64,000 bases of DNA, from positions 2,666,001 to 2,730,000 of the forward strand of contig NZ_CP018812.1 in NCBI RefSeq assembly GCF_001922345.1, given 5' to 3'. This document shows, piece after piece, positions 16,219-25,353 of the stretch (the first letter of the stretch is position 1; each line of letters begins with the position of its first letter). The position numbers were made by a program, and so were the translations under genes. The notes beneath the pieces were generated by a model. It ran no database searches. It had not been told where the DNA came from and saw only the letters and a list, made by a program, of their open reading frames with translations. Origin of the DNA: Paraburkholderia sp. SOS3. Lineage in GTDB: Bacteria > Pseudomonadota > Gammaproteobacteria > Burkholderiales > Burkholderiaceae.

Positions 16219-18255
16219 TCATTCGCTTGCCAGCACGAGCAATTGCGCCCCTTCGGCGACCTGATCGCCGACCGCGTACAGCAGTTCCGCCACCGTACCC
16301 GCAGCAGGCGCGCCGATCGTATGCTCCATTTTCATCGCTTCCATCACGATCAGCGGTGCGCCCTTTTCGACCTTTTCGCCGGGCTCGACGAGCACCGCGA
16401 TGACCTTGCCCGGCATCGGCGCCGTCAGGCGTCCTTCGCCATGCTCGGCGTCCGCGGCATGCGCAAGCAGGTTCTGCCATTCGAATGCGAGCGCCTCGCC
16501 GCGGCAGAACACATGGAACGTATCGCCATCGATAAACACGCGGCCCGTCACGCGGGCATTGCCAAGCGTCGCACCATATTCGTGCGGCGTCGTGCCGGCC
16601 CACCACGCGAACGGCGCCTCACGACCCGCGAATTCGAGCGCCTGCACGTCACCGTCGCGTGCGAAGGTGACCGCGAACGGCGCATCGCTTTCGACTTCGT
16701 TCCAGTTCAACGTCCGTCGATAACCGCCGTTCAGACGCCAGTGTGCGAGCGCTTCCCACGGCGACGTACCGCTCGCGGCAGCAGCGCCGCCCGCCGCATC
16801 ATCGCCCTCGCGCTCGAGCAGGGCCGCACAGGCAAGCGCAAGCGCGGCGTCGAACGGCTTTTGCGTCGGTGCGAACAACGTATCGCGATGACGTTCGATC
16901 AAACCGGTATCGAGGTCGGCGCTCGCGAACGGCTCGCTTGTCACGATCCGCCGCAAAAACTCGACATTCGTATGCGGCCCGACCACTTCGCATGCCTGCA
17001 ACGCGCGGCTCATGCGCTGCAACGCGTCAGCACGCGTCGCGCCGTACACGATCAGTTTCGCGATCATCGGGTCGTAGAACGGCGTAATCGTGTCGCCCTC
17101 GCGCACGCCGCTGTCGATGCGCACGGGCGCACGCGGACCGCCCTGCTGCACGCCGACCGTGAACTCGACGCCTTCCGGCATGCGCAAATGCTTGAGCGTG
17201 CCCGTCGACGGCAGAAAACCGCGCGCCGGATGCTCGGCATAGATGCGCGCTTCGATCGCGTGTCCGGTTAGCTGCAACTGCTGCTGCACACATGGCAGCG
17301 CTTCGCCGGCCGCGACGCGCAACTGCCATTCGACGAGGTCGTGCCCCGTCACCATCTCGGTGACCGGATGCTCGACCTGCAGCCGCGTGTTCATTTCCAT
17401 GAAGTAGAAGTCGCCACCCGTCATGATGAATTCGACGGTGCCGGCGCCGACATAGTCGACCGCGCGCGCGGCCGCGACCGCTGCTTCGCCCATCGCACGG
17501 CGCAGCGCATCGGAGAGCCCGGGCGCGGGCGCTTCTTCGAGCACTTTCTGGTGACGCCGCTGCACCGAGCAGTCGCGATCGAACAGATAGACCGCGCCGC
17601 CATGCGTATCGGCGAACACCTGCACTTCAACGTGGCGCGGCCGCGTCAGATACTTTTCGATCAGCACGCGATCATTGCCGAAGCTGCTCGCCGCTTCGCG
17701 TTTGCACGACACGAGCGCCGCCGCGAAATCGTCGCCACGCTCGACGACGCGCATGCCTTTGCCGCCGCCGCCCGCGCTTGCTTTCAGCAGCACCGGGTAG
17801 CCGATCGCGTCCGCTTCGCGCCTGAGCAGATCAGCGTCCTGATTGGCGCCGTGATATCCGGGTACGAGCGGGACCGCGGCGGCATGCATCAGTGCCTTGG
17901 CGGCGGCCTTCGAGCCCATCGCGGCGATGGCCTCGACGGGCGGCCCGATAAAGACGAGGCCGGCCGCCTTGCACGCCTGCGCGAAGTCTTCGTTCTCCGA
18001 CAGGAAGCCGTAGCCCGGGTGCACGGCCTGCGCGCCGCTTGCGCGCGCCGCGTCGATAATGCGCTCGATGCGCAGGTAACTTTCCGTCGCCGTCGAGCCG
18101 CCGATATGCACGGCTTCGTCGCAAGCTGCGACGTGCTTCGCGTTCGCATCCGCATCGGAATAGACCGCCACGCTTGCAATGCCGAGCCGCTTGCACGTAG
18201 CCGCAACGCGGCATGCGATTTCGCCTCGGTTCGCAATGAGGATCCTGTTGAACAT
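16219..18255 (-). CDS. liuD: Methylcrotonyl-CoA carboxylase, biotin-carrying alpha subunit
   Basis: A 678-residue protein with the usual order: biotin carboxylase (N-terminal FNRILIANRGEIACRVAA, ATP-grasp GGGGKGMRVVERGDD, EMNTRLQVEHPVTEMVTG) and a C-terminal biotinyl domain with VMEAMKMEHTI, biotin Lys at about K642. It carboxylates biotin with ATP and bicarbonate; LiuB then transfers the carboxyl to 3-methylcrotonyl-CoA. It is last in the liuA-liuB-liuC-liuD cluster, 34 bases after liuC, in leucine and isovalerate catabolism. Context makes methylcrotonyl-CoA the likely substrate rather than acetyl- or propionyl-CoA. Confidence 0.92.
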   Translation of the reverse strand: MFNRILIANRGEIACRVAATCKRLGIASVAVYSDADANAKHVAACDEAVHIGGSTATESYLRIERIIDAARASGAQAVHPGYGFLSENEDFAQACKAAGLVFIGPPVEAIAAMGSKAAAKALMHAAAVPLVPGYHGANQDADLLRREADAIGYPVLLKASAGGGGKGMRVVERGDDFAAALVSCKREAASSFGNDRVLIEKYLTRPRHVEVQVFADTHGGAVYLFDRDCSVQRRHQKVLEEAPAPGLSDALRRAMGEAAVAAARAVDYVGAGTVEFIMTGGDFYFMEMNTRLQVEHPVTEMVTGHDLVEWQLRVAAGEALPCVQQQLQLTGHAIEARIYAEHPARGFLPSTGTLKHLRMPEGVEFTVGVQQGGPRAPVRIDSGVREGDTITPFYDPMIAKLIVYGATRADALQRMSRALQACEVVGPHTNVEFLRRIVTSEPFASADLDTGLIERHRDTLFAPTQKPFDAALALACAALLEREGDDAAGGAAAASGTSPWEALAHWRLNGGYRRTLNWNEVESDAPFAVTFARDGDVQALEFAGREAPFAWWAGTTPHEYGATLGNARVTGRVFIDGDTFHVFCRGEALAFEWQNLLAHAADAEHGEGRLTAPMPGKVIAVLVEPGEKVEKGAPLIVMEAMKMEHTIGAPAAGTVAELLYAVGDQVAEGAQLLVLASE

Positions 18256-18289
18256 GAGTCTGCCCTGGCGCTGTAGTTTGCCTGTTGAC

Positions 18290-19090
18290 TTATTGTGTGC
18301 GCCACACGGGCGCGCGCTTCTCGAGAAACGATGCCACGCCTTCGCGCCCTTCCGCGCCAGCCCGCACCTGCGCGATGCGAACGGCCGTTTCCTCGATCAG
18401 GGCCCGGTCGAGTTCGCGCTCTGCGATGTCCTGCACGAGTTGCTTGCTGGCGCGCACCGCGCGCGGTCCGTTCGAACATAGAATGGCCGCAAGTTGCTGC
18501 ACGGTGTCGTCGAGCTTGTCTGCGCCGACCACTTCGCTGACGAAACCGAGCCGCAGCGCGGTCGCGCAATCGAACTGCTCGGCCGTCGCAAAGTAACGGC
18601 GCGAAGCGCGTTCGCCGAGTGCGCGGATCACGTACGGTGCGATGGTCGCCGGAATCAGGCCCAAACGGGCTTCGGAGAGGCAGAAATGCGCGGTGTCGAC
18701 GGCAATCACGATATCGCATGCGGAGATCAGACCCATCCCGCCCGCGTATGCATCGCCGTTCACGCGCGCGATGACGGGCTTCGGGCAGCGGTAGATCGAC
18801 CACAGCATATCGGCAAGGCGCAATGCGTCGGCGCGGTTCTCGTCGTCCGAGTAGCCGGCCATCTTCTTCATCCAGTTCAGGTCCGCACCCGCGCAGAACG
18901 CCTTGCCGTTTGCGCCGAGCACGACGGCACGCACGTCGTCGCGCTCGCCGAGTTCGCGAAACACCGCGGTCAACTCGGCGATCATCGTTTCGTTGAACGC
19001 GTTGCGTACGTCTGGACGATTCAGCGTGACCGTCGCCACCTGATGCGTGAATTCGACGATCAGCGTTTCAGGGTTCAGTTCATTCACCAT
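18290..19090 (-). CDS. liuC: Methylglutaconyl-CoA hydratase
   Basis: A 266-residue crotonase. VVLGANGKAFCAGADLNWMKKMA carries the oxyanion-hole and substrate contacts of the family; VNGDAYAGGMGLISACD and SEARLGLIPATIAPYVI complete the active site. It hydrates 3-methylglutaconyl-CoA to 3-hydroxy-3-methylglutaryl-CoA. The start at 19090 is set by GAGGAG six bases upstream; the frame open to 19492 lies inside the liuB gene. Its position between liuB and liuD fixes the assignment. No HMG-CoA lyase gene follows, so that last step must be encoded elsewhere. Confidence 0.92.
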   Translation of the reverse strand: MVNELNPETLIVEFTHQVATVTLNRPDVRNAFNETMIAELTAVFRELGERDDVRAVVLGANGKAFCAGADLNWMKKMAGYSDDENRADALRLADMLWSIYRCPKPVIARVNGDAYAGGMGLISACDIVIAVDTAHFCLSEARLGLIPATIAPYVIRALGERASRRYFATAEQFDCATALRLGFVSEVVGADKLDDTVQQLAAILCSNGPRAVRASKQLVQDIAERELDRALIEETAVRIAQVRAGAEGREGVASFLEKRAPVWRTQ

Positions 19091-19155
19091 TCGAAACTCC
19101 TCGCGCGAGCCTGCAAGATCCTGCGCATTCCGTGCGCCGCATTGCATCCGCTGCA

Positions 19156-20763
19156 TTACATGCGGAACACGCCGAAACGCGTGTCCTCGATCGGCGCGTT
19201 CATCGCAGCCGACAACCCGAGTCCGAGCACGTCGCGCGTTTGCGCCGGATCGATCACGCCGTCGTCCCATAGCCGCGCGCTTGCATAGTACGGGTGGCCC
19301 TGCTGCTCGTATTGCTCGCGAATCGGCTGCTTGAAAGCCTCTTCTTCGGCCGCGCTCCATGTGCCGCCCTTCGCTTCGATACCGTCGCGCTTCACGGTGG
19401 CGAGCACCGATGCGGCCTGCTCGCCGCCCATCACCGAAATGCGCGCGTTCGGCCACATCCACAGAAAACGCGGCGAATACGCACGGCCGCACATCCCATA
19501 GTTGCCCGCGCCGAACGATCCGCCGATGATCACCGTGAACTTCGGCACCTTCGCCGTCGCGACCGCGGTAACCATCTTCGCGCCATTGCGCGCGATGCCT
19601 TCGTTCTCATACTTGCGGCCGACCATAAAGCCCGTGATGTTCTGCAGGAACACGAGCGGAATCTTGCGCTGGCAGCACAGTTCGATGAAATGCGCGCCCT
19701 TCAACGCAGACTCCGAAAAGAGTATGCCGTTGTTTGCAACGATGCCGACCGGATGCCCCCAGATGTGCGCGAACCCCGTGACGAGCGTCGTGCCGTAGCG
19801 GGCCTTGAATTCATCGAAAGCGGAATCGTCGACGATGCGCGCGATCACTTCACGAATATCGAACGGCTTGCGCGTATCGACCGGAATCACGCCGTAGATG
19901 CTCTTCGCGTCGTAACGCGGCGGCTTCGGTTCGCGCAGCGCGAGCGGCTGATCCTTGCGCCGGTTCAGATTCGCGACGATGCTGCGCGCGATGGCGAGCG
20001 CGTGCGCGTCGTTCCGGGCAAGATGATCGGCTACGCCCGACAAACGCGTGTGCACATCGCCGCCGCCCAGGTCTTCGGCGCTGACTTCTTCACCGGTCGC
20101 GGCCTTCACGAGCGGCGGCCCGCCAAGAAAAATCGTGCCCTGGTTCCTTACGATGATCGACTCGTCGCTCATGGCCGGCACGTAGGCGCCGCCCGCCGTG
20201 CACGATCCCATCACCACGGCGATCTGCGGAATGCCCGCGGCGGAGAGATTCGCCTGGTTGTAGAAGATACGGCCGAAGTGGTCGCGATCGGGAAACACGT
20301 CGTCCTGATTCGGCAGATTGGCGCCGCCGGAATCGACGAGATACACGCAAGGCAAGCGGTTTTCGGCGGCGATCTCCTGCGCTCGCACGTGCTTCTTGAC
20401 GGTGATCGGGTAGTACGTGCCGCCTTTGACAGTCGCATCGTTGCAAACGATCACGCACTCCTGCCCTGCGATCCGTCCGATGCCGGTGATGACGCCCGCG
20501 CCCGGTGCGTCATCGTTATACATGCCGAATGCGGCAAGCTGCGAGAGTTCGAGAAACGGCGTGCCGGGGTCGAGCAGTTGCGCCACGCGCTCGCGCGGCA
20601 ACAGCTTGCCGCGCGATACGTGCTTGTCGCGCGCGGCCTCTCCGCCACCGAGCGCGAGCTTGGCGATCCTGCCGCGCAGGTCTGTGACGAGCGCTTCGAG
20701 TGCGGCGGCGTTCGCGCGGAAATCCTCCGAGCGCGGGTTCAACTTCGTTTCGATGACCGGCAT
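19156..20763 (-). CDS. liuB: Methylcrotonyl-CoA carboxylase, carboxyltransferase beta subunit
   Basis: A 535-residue carboxyltransferase. Family features include [18 protein letters not shown] near residue 75, [17 protein letters not shown] with the CoA-binding oxyanion loop near 190, and [15 protein letters not shown] and [19 protein letters not shown] in the C-terminal half. It transfers CO2 from carboxybiotin on LiuD to 3-methylcrotonyl-CoA. AAGGAG precedes the ATG. It lies 83 bases downstream of liuA and 65 upstream of liuC on the same strand. The stop is close to the end of a [15 protein letters not shown] tail, which is typical of the family. Confidence 0.93.
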   Translation of the reverse strand: MPVIETKLNPRSEDFRANAAALEALVTDLRGRIAKLALGGGEAARDKHVSRGKLLPRERVAQLLDPGTPFLELSQLAAFGMYNDDAPGAGVITGIGRIAGQECVIVCNDATVKGGTYYPITVKKHVRAQEIAAENRLPCVYLVDSGGANLPNQDDVFPDRDHFGRIFYNQANLSAAGIPQIAVVMGSCTAGGAYVPAMSDESIIVRNQGTIFLGGPPLVKAATGEEVSAEDLGGGDVHTRLSGVADHLARNDAHALAIARSIVANLNRRKDQPLALREPKPPRYDAKSIYGVIPVDTRKPFDIREVIARIVDDSAFDEFKARYGTTLVTGFAHIWGHPVGIVANNGILFSESALKGAHFIELCCQRKIPLVFLQNITGFMVGRKYENEGIARNGAKMVTAVATAKVPKFTVIIGGSFGAGNYGMCGRAYSPRFLWMWPNARISVMGGEQAASVLATVKRDGIEAKGGTWSAAEEEAFKQPIREQYEQQGHPYYASARLWDDGVIDPAQTRDVLGLGLSAAMNAPIEDTRFGVFRM

Positions 20764-20846
20764 TGTATGCTTCTCCTTCTTCTGATGCCTCGCGTGCTTT
20801 TGTTGCTATTGCGGGCCGCCACGCCGCGATACGATCCGGTTCGCCG

Positions 20847-22028
20847 CTACATTGTTTCGGCAAACAGCTCGCGGCCGATCAGCATGCGGCGAATTTCGCT
20901 CGTTCCCGCACCGATCTCGTATAGCTTCGCATCGCGCCACAAGCGGCCAACCGGATACTCGTTGATATAGCCATTGCCGCCGAGAATCTGGATCGCCTCG
21001 CCGGCCATCCATGTGGCCTTTTCCGCCGTATAGAGAATCACGCCCGCGCAATCCTTGCGCACCTGACGTATATGATCTTTGCCGAGCGTGTCGAGATTGC
21101 GGCCCACCGCATACAGATATGCGCGGCATGCCTGAAACGTCGTATAGAGATCGGCGAGTTTGCCCTGGATCAACTGAAATTCGCCGATCGACTGGCCGAA
21201 CTGCTTGCGGTCGTGCACATAGGGCACCACGGCGTCCATCACGGCGGCCATGATGCCGGTCGGGCCGCCCGCCAGAACGGCACGCTCGTAGTCGAGCCCG
21301 CTCATCAACACCTTGACGCCGCCGTTCAGTTCACCGAGCACATTTTCCTGCGGCACCTCGACGTCCTGAAACACGAGTTCGCCGGTATGCGAGCCGCGCA
21401 TACCGAGCTTGTCGAGCTTCTGCGCAACCGAAAAACCGCGCATGCCCTTCTCGACGATGAACGCGGTGATGCCACGCGCGCCCGCTTCGATGTCCGTCTT
21501 CGCATAGACGACCAACGTATCGCAATCGGGACCGTTGGTGATCCACATCTTGGTACCGTTCAACACGTAATGGTCGCCCTTTTTGTCCGCACGTAATTTC
21601 ATGCTGACGACATCCGAGCCCGCATTCGGCTCGCTCATCGCCAGCGCGCCGACGTGCTCGCCCGACACGAGCTTCGGCAAATATTTGCGCTTCTGTGCTT
21701 CGGTGCCGTTGCGATGGATCTGGTTCACGCACAGATTCGAATGCGCGCCGTAAGACAACCCGACCGACGCCGATGCACGCGAGATCTCCTCCATCGCAAC
21801 CATATGCGCGGTGTAGCCCATGTTCGCGCCGCCGTACTCCTCCGCCACTGTCATGCCGAGCACGCCGAGATCGCCGAACTTGCGCCAGAGATCCATGGGG
21901 AATTGATCGGTGCGGTCGATTTCGCCGGCACGCGGTGCGATTTCGTTTGCTGCGAACCCCGCGATGCTGTCACGCAGCATTTCGACTTCTTCGCCGAGCG
22001 GGAATTGCAGGCCGGGCAAGTTGCTCAT
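20847..22028 (-). CDS. liuA: Isovaleryl-CoA dehydrogenase
   Basis: A 393-residue acyl-CoA dehydrogenase, the usual length. Family marks are [18 protein letters not shown] (FAD and substrate contacts near residue 135), [33 protein letters not shown] with the isovaleryl-type Glu region, and [29 protein letters not shown] in the C-terminal domain. It oxidises isovaleryl-CoA to 3-methylcrotonyl-CoA and passes electrons to ETF. The start at 22028 gives the conserved N-terminus and has GGGAG upstream; the frame stays open to 22109. It is the first gene of the liu operon, facing a divergent TetR gene. Confidence 0.93.
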   Translation of the reverse strand: MSNLPGLQFPLGEEVEMLRDSIAGFAANEIAPRAGEIDRTDQFPMDLWRKFGDLGVLGMTVAEEYGGANMGYTAHMVAMEEISRASASVGLSYGAHSNLCVNQIHRNGTEAQKRKYLPKLVSGEHVGALAMSEPNAGSDVVSMKLRADKKGDHYVLNGTKMWITNGPDCDTLVVYAKTDIEAGARGITAFIVEKGMRGFSVAQKLDKLGMRGSHTGELVFQDVEVPQENVLGELNGGVKVLMSGLDYERAVLAGGPTGIMAAVMDAVVPYVHDRKQFGQSIGEFQLIQGKLADLYTTFQACRAYLYAVGRNLDTLGKDHIRQVRKDCAGVILYTAEKATWMAGEAIQILGGNGYINEYPVGRLWRDAKLYEIGAGTSEIRRMLIGRELFAETM

Positions 22029-22101
22029 TCGAATCTCCCAGGTGAGCGGTCGGCGGTGCGGCCTGGATGCGGCGGCCCGTGATGACGCGCGGTACGGGAC
22101 C

Positions 22102-22150
22102 TGATACAAAGGCTAGATACAAGGTCTAGATACAAGGTCTAGATAAGGCC
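22102..22150. repeat. Tandem 13-bp repeat upstream of liuA
   Basis: TAGATACAAGGTC occurs twice exactly (22114-22126, 22127-22139), flanked by two decayed copies (22102-22113 and 22140-22150). It lies in the liuA leader or promoter. Confidence 0.75.
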
Positions 22151-22220
22151 CGATGTGCAGCGCAGCCAGCGTGAGGCCGATGCGCGACGCGTATGCCGCA
22201 TTGCAGTAGCGCGAATTTTC

Positions 22221-22233
22221 TGAGCCAGGCTCA
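22221..22233. promoter_or_regulatory. Candidate TetR (LiuQ-type) operator 1
   Basis: TGAGCCAGGCTCA is a perfect inverted repeat (six bases each side of a central A). The flanks TTTC and AAGA resemble those of the second site at 22342. It lies in the liuA/TetR divergent region. Confidence 0.6.
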
Positions 22234-22341
22234 AGATTTTCCGCGACCGACGAACACGGTTTGCCGCTACAAGGTACCATCGAAAACACCGTTACAGTGC
22301 GCATTTCACGCCAGATTTACGTAAGCGTCAATAGGTATTTC

Positions 22342-22354
22342 TGAGCGAAGCTCA
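22342..22354. promoter_or_regulatory. Candidate TetR (LiuQ-type) operator 2
   Basis: TGAGCGAAGCTCA repeats the TGAGC-N3-GCTCA form of the site at 22221, preceded by the same TTTC. It lies 90 bases upstream of the TetR start, so autoregulation is likely. Confidence 0.6.
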
Positions 22355-22443
22355 TAAAACGGCAAGCGTACTGAAGCCTTACGTGCCATGCTAGTATCGA
22401 CTGGCGCCGGACCATCCGGCACTGAAATCTGAATTGGGCTCAT

Positions 22444-23229
22444 ATGATGCGCGTAACAAGGGACGAGACACCGGCCTCACGCCGGCAGCCGGCGGGACGC
22501 AAGTCGCAGCAGCGTGTGAAGGAAATTCTGGAAGCCGGCCGCGACGTGTTCTCCGAGAAAGGATACGAGCGGGCGACCACGGCGGAGATCGCGCATCGTC
22601 TCGGCGTTTCCGAAGCCACCGTATTCAGCTATTTCCGCGGCAAGCGCGAGTTGTGCGCACGCGTGATCGGAGACTGGTACGACGAAATCATCGAGGCGAT
22701 CGAAGCAGGCCTGCCGCGCGACGGCGGCGTACGTCAGCAGTTCGCGTTCATCGTGCGCACCCACTTGCGGCTCATGCTCGTCAACGGCACCGGCCTGTGT
22801 TCGCTCGTGCTGTCCGAAGGGCGCACGCAGCAGCATGAGCTGAGCGAGGCGCTAACGGGACTGCACCGGCGCTATACCGCACCGCTGATGCGCGTGCTCG
22901 CACAGGGGCAGGCCACGGGCCAGGTGCGCGCCGACATGCCGCTGCGCCTGTTGCGCTCGCTCGTGTTCGGGCCGATGGAGCATGTGCTGTGGGAGGCGAC
23001 GCTCGCCAATCGCCGCTCCGATATCGATGCAACCGCGGACCGGCTCATCGACGTCCTGTGGTCCGCGCTACAACCGCCCGACGTCTCGCGCGCAGCGCTT
23101 GCGCAATTTCGCCATGACGTAAGCGAGGCGACGCGCCGGCTCGAACAGGCGGAAGCCGCGCTGCGGGAAACAGCACCCACACGCGAGACGCGACGTTCGC
23201 GCAAGGACAACGGCAGCCGCGGTGCATGA
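22444..23229 (+). CDS. TetR family regulator, probable regulator of the liu operon
   Basis: A 261-residue TetR protein with the DNA-binding helix-turn-helix at about residues 40-75: VFSEKGYERATTAEIAHRLG, then VSEATVFSYFRGKRELCARV. The helical C-terminal ligand domain runs to about 210. The last 45 residues form a charged, possibly coiled-coil tail (RRLEQAEAALRETAP). It is divergent from liuA with two matching palindromes between. Beta-proteobacteria are known to use a TetR regulator called LiuQ for this pathway, while gamma-proteobacteria use MerR-type LiuR. The LiuQ assignment is by context. Confidence 0.82.
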   Translation: MMRVTRDETPASRRQPAGRKSQQRVKEILEAGRDVFSEKGYERATTAEIAHRLGVSEATVFSYFRGKRELCARVIGDWYDEIIEAIEAGLPRDGGVRQQFAFIVRTHLRLMLVNGTGLCSLVLSEGRTQQHELSEALTGLHRRYTAPLMRVLAQGQATGQVRADMPLRLLRSLVFGPMEHVLWEATLANRRSDIDATADRLIDVLWSALQPPDVSRAALAQFRHDVSEATRRLEQAEAALRETAPTRETRRSRKDNGSRGA

Positions 23230-23873
23230 AAGCCGCACATTTTCGTTGCGATGCACGTGTCATGTACACACCTTGAAAGGAATTGACACGCTTTCTGGCT
23301 CGTATATCCTGATTATGTAAGGCCATCTTTTTAACGTCGCCAGATCGAGTGTCATCGTGAGAATCCGAGGCCCTTTGGTAAGGTGGAACCGTCGTCAGCC
23401 CGCGAGGTGTCTTCGCGCTGACACCAACGCCGACGGTATCGGTAGCGGCATGCACGCACTACTTGCATTGCGCCGCTTCCTGCCCGTCTTCGCCATTCTT
23501 TCCCGCCGTTCGGTCAGACGCCACAACGTCGTCTGCGCACGCGCCTTCGTCGCCATTCATTCGGACGGCGTCGCGTCCCTGCTGCCCTAGCGCCTCTTCC
23601 GGCGTTCCCTTTTTCGCTACCGCTCTGTTTCGCCTTGTCTGTGCACGCGTTTGCGTCGCCCAGCGGCGCGATTGCGCGCGTGCCGACATTGCTATCAACG
23701 CTAAGCGCGCGTGCGTTCGTCGACGCGCGCCTCATGTGGCACGCCGCCATGCGCGGCGCGTAGCCTGGCTATTCGCATCGCGTAGTGCGATGCGCTGACC
23801 GCGGTTGCACCAAAGAACGCTATTCATACGCGTTCTCTCATCTCTCCCGACACGTTATGTTCGGCCATTAGTC
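23230..23873. other. Long intergenic region, no gene supported
   Basis: Several small open frames occur on both strands, but all are Arg/Ala/Cys-rich and unlike protein. A hairpin CGCATCGC-GTAGT-GCGATGCG lies at 23774-23794. TTGACA at about 23283 could be a -35 element, with a poor -10. The region is unusually long for this window and ends at a puuD-like remnant, so it may be the residue of deleted sequence. Confidence 0.5.
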
Positions 23874-23924
23874 ATGCAAACAAAACCATTGATCGGCGTC
23901 ATCGCCGACAGAACGACGATCTGA
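23874..23924 (+). pseudogene. Remnant of a gamma-glutamyl-GABA hydrolase (puuD-like) gene
   Basis: ATG at 23874 encodes MQTKPLIGVIADRTTI and then a TGA. KPLIGVIADRT is the canonical N-terminus of PuuD/SpuA class I glutamine amidotransferases, which normally sit in polyamine clusters with the very next gene here. The remaining 240 or so residues are absent. Shifting one base, LSKAF reads just after, reminiscent of a PuuD C-terminus, which would fit an internal deletion (weak). A functional 16-residue peptide is unlikely but not excluded. Confidence 0.5.
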
Positions 23925-24001
23925 GCAAAGCCTTCCAATCCAGGGACGTGCGCGCTGGCGGACAACACTTACGCAGTGGCGAGCCCACAGAGAGAACAAT
24001 C

Positions 24002-25336
24002 ATGTACGACATCGATGAATTTCTGAAGAAGCATCACATCACCGAGATCGAAGCCATCATTCCGGATATGGCCGGTATCGCGCGCGGCAAGATCATTCCG
24101 CGCAGCAAGTTCGAATCCGGCGAATCGATGCGCCTGCCGCAGGCCGTCATGGTGCAGACCGTAACGGGCGATTACCCGTCGGACGGCAGCCTGACCGGCG
24201 TGACCGATCCGGACATGGTATGCGTGCCCGATGCATCGACGATCCGCATCATCCCGTGGGCCGTCGATCCGACCGCGCAGGTCATCCACGATTGCGTGCA
24301 TTTCGACGGCACACCTGTTGAAATCTCGCCGCGCCGTGTCTTGCGGCGCGTGCTCGATCTCTATCGGGAGAAGGGCTGGAAGCCGATCGTCGCGCCCGAA
24401 CTCGAGTTCTATCTCGTCGATATGAACAAGGACCCGGACCTGCCGCTTCAGCCGCCCATCGGCCGCACCGGTCGCGCCGAAACAGGGAGGCAGGCGTATT
24501 CGATCGAAGCGGTCAATGAATTCGACCCGCTTTTCGAAGACATCTACGAATACTGCGACGTTCAGGAACTCGAAGTAGACACGCTGATTCACGAAGTGGG
24601 TGCCGCGCAGATGGAAATCAACTTCCTGCATGGCGACCCGCTCAACCTGGCGGACCGTGTGTTTCTGTTCAAGCGCACCGTGCGTGAAGCGGCATTGCGT
24701 CATCAGATGTACGCGACCTTCATGGCGAAGCCGATGGAGGGCGAACCGGGTTCGGCCATGCACGTGCATCAAAGTCTCGTCGACTGCCATAGCGGCGAAA
24801 ACCTGTTTACCGGCCACGACGGCGAGCCCACCGCCCTCTTCCACGGGTATCTTGCGGGCCTCCAGAAGTACACGCCTGCGTTGATGCCGATCTTCGCGCC
24901 GTACATCAACTCGTACCGGCGGCTGTCGCGTTTCATGGCGGCGCCGATCAACGTGCAATGGGGCTACGACAACCGCACGGTCGGTTTTCGCATTCCGCAT
25001 TCGGGGCCTGGCGCGCGGCGCATCGAGAACCGGATTCCGGGCGTCGACTGCAATCCGTACCTGGCGATTGCCGGCACGCTCGCGGCCGGCTACCTCGGCA
25101 TGACGCAGTATCTGCGTCCGACCGAGCCGCTGTCGAGCGACGGTTATCAGATGCCGTATCAACTGCCGCGCAATCTCGAAGAGGGCCTCACGCTGATGTC
25201 GGCATGCACGCCGCTGGCCGAAACGCTCGGAGAGCGCTTCGTCAAGGCCTACCTGACACTGAAGGAAACCGAATACGAAGCGTTCTTTCGCGTGATCAGC
25301 TCGTGGGAACGCAGGCATCTGCTGCTGCATGTCTAA
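24002..25336 (+). CDS. puuA: Glutamine synthetase family, gamma-glutamylpolyamine synthetase type
   Basis: A 444-residue member of the glutamine synthetase fold. The N-terminal beta-grasp segment reads IPDMAGIARGKIIPRSKF; the catalytic half has APELEFYLVDMN, GAAQMEINFLHGDPL (metal Glu), GSAMHVHQSL and GFRIPHSGPGARRIENRIPG (ATP and glutamate site). The Tyr that is adenylylated in GlnA is not obvious. It would ligate glutamate to putrescine or another polyamine, as in PuuA or the Pseudomonas SpuB/SpuI proteins. A SpuC-like aminotransferase starts 17 bases later, supporting polyamine catabolism. The ribosome site is weak (AGAGA). Confidence 0.87.
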   Translation: MYDIDEFLKKHHITEIEAIIPDMAGIARGKIIPRSKFESGESMRLPQAVMVQTVTGDYPSDGSLTGVTDPDMVCVPDASTIRIIPWAVDPTAQVIHDCVHFDGTPVEISPRRVLRRVLDLYREKGWKPIVAPELEFYLVDMNKDPDLPLQPPIGRTGRAETGRQAYSIEAVNEFDPLFEDIYEYCDVQELEVDTLIHEVGAAQMEINFLHGDPLNLADRVFLFKRTVREAALRHQMYATFMAKPMEGEPGSAMHVHQSLVDCHSGENLFTGHDGEPTALFHGYLAGLQKYTPALMPIFAPYINSYRRLSRFMAAPINVQWGYDNRTVGFRIPHSGPGARRIENRIPGVDCNPYLAIAGTLAAGYLGMTQYLRPTEPLSSDGYQMPYQLPRNLEEGLTLMSACTPLAETLGERFVKAYLTLKETEYEAFFRVISSWERRHLLLHV

Positions 25337-25353
25337 CCATACCGGAGCCGACC

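Noticed and set aside
23357..23798. Small frames of 77 and 111 codons in the gap before the polyamine cluster
   Set aside because: No ribosome site, Cys/Arg/Ser-rich, no family resemblance.
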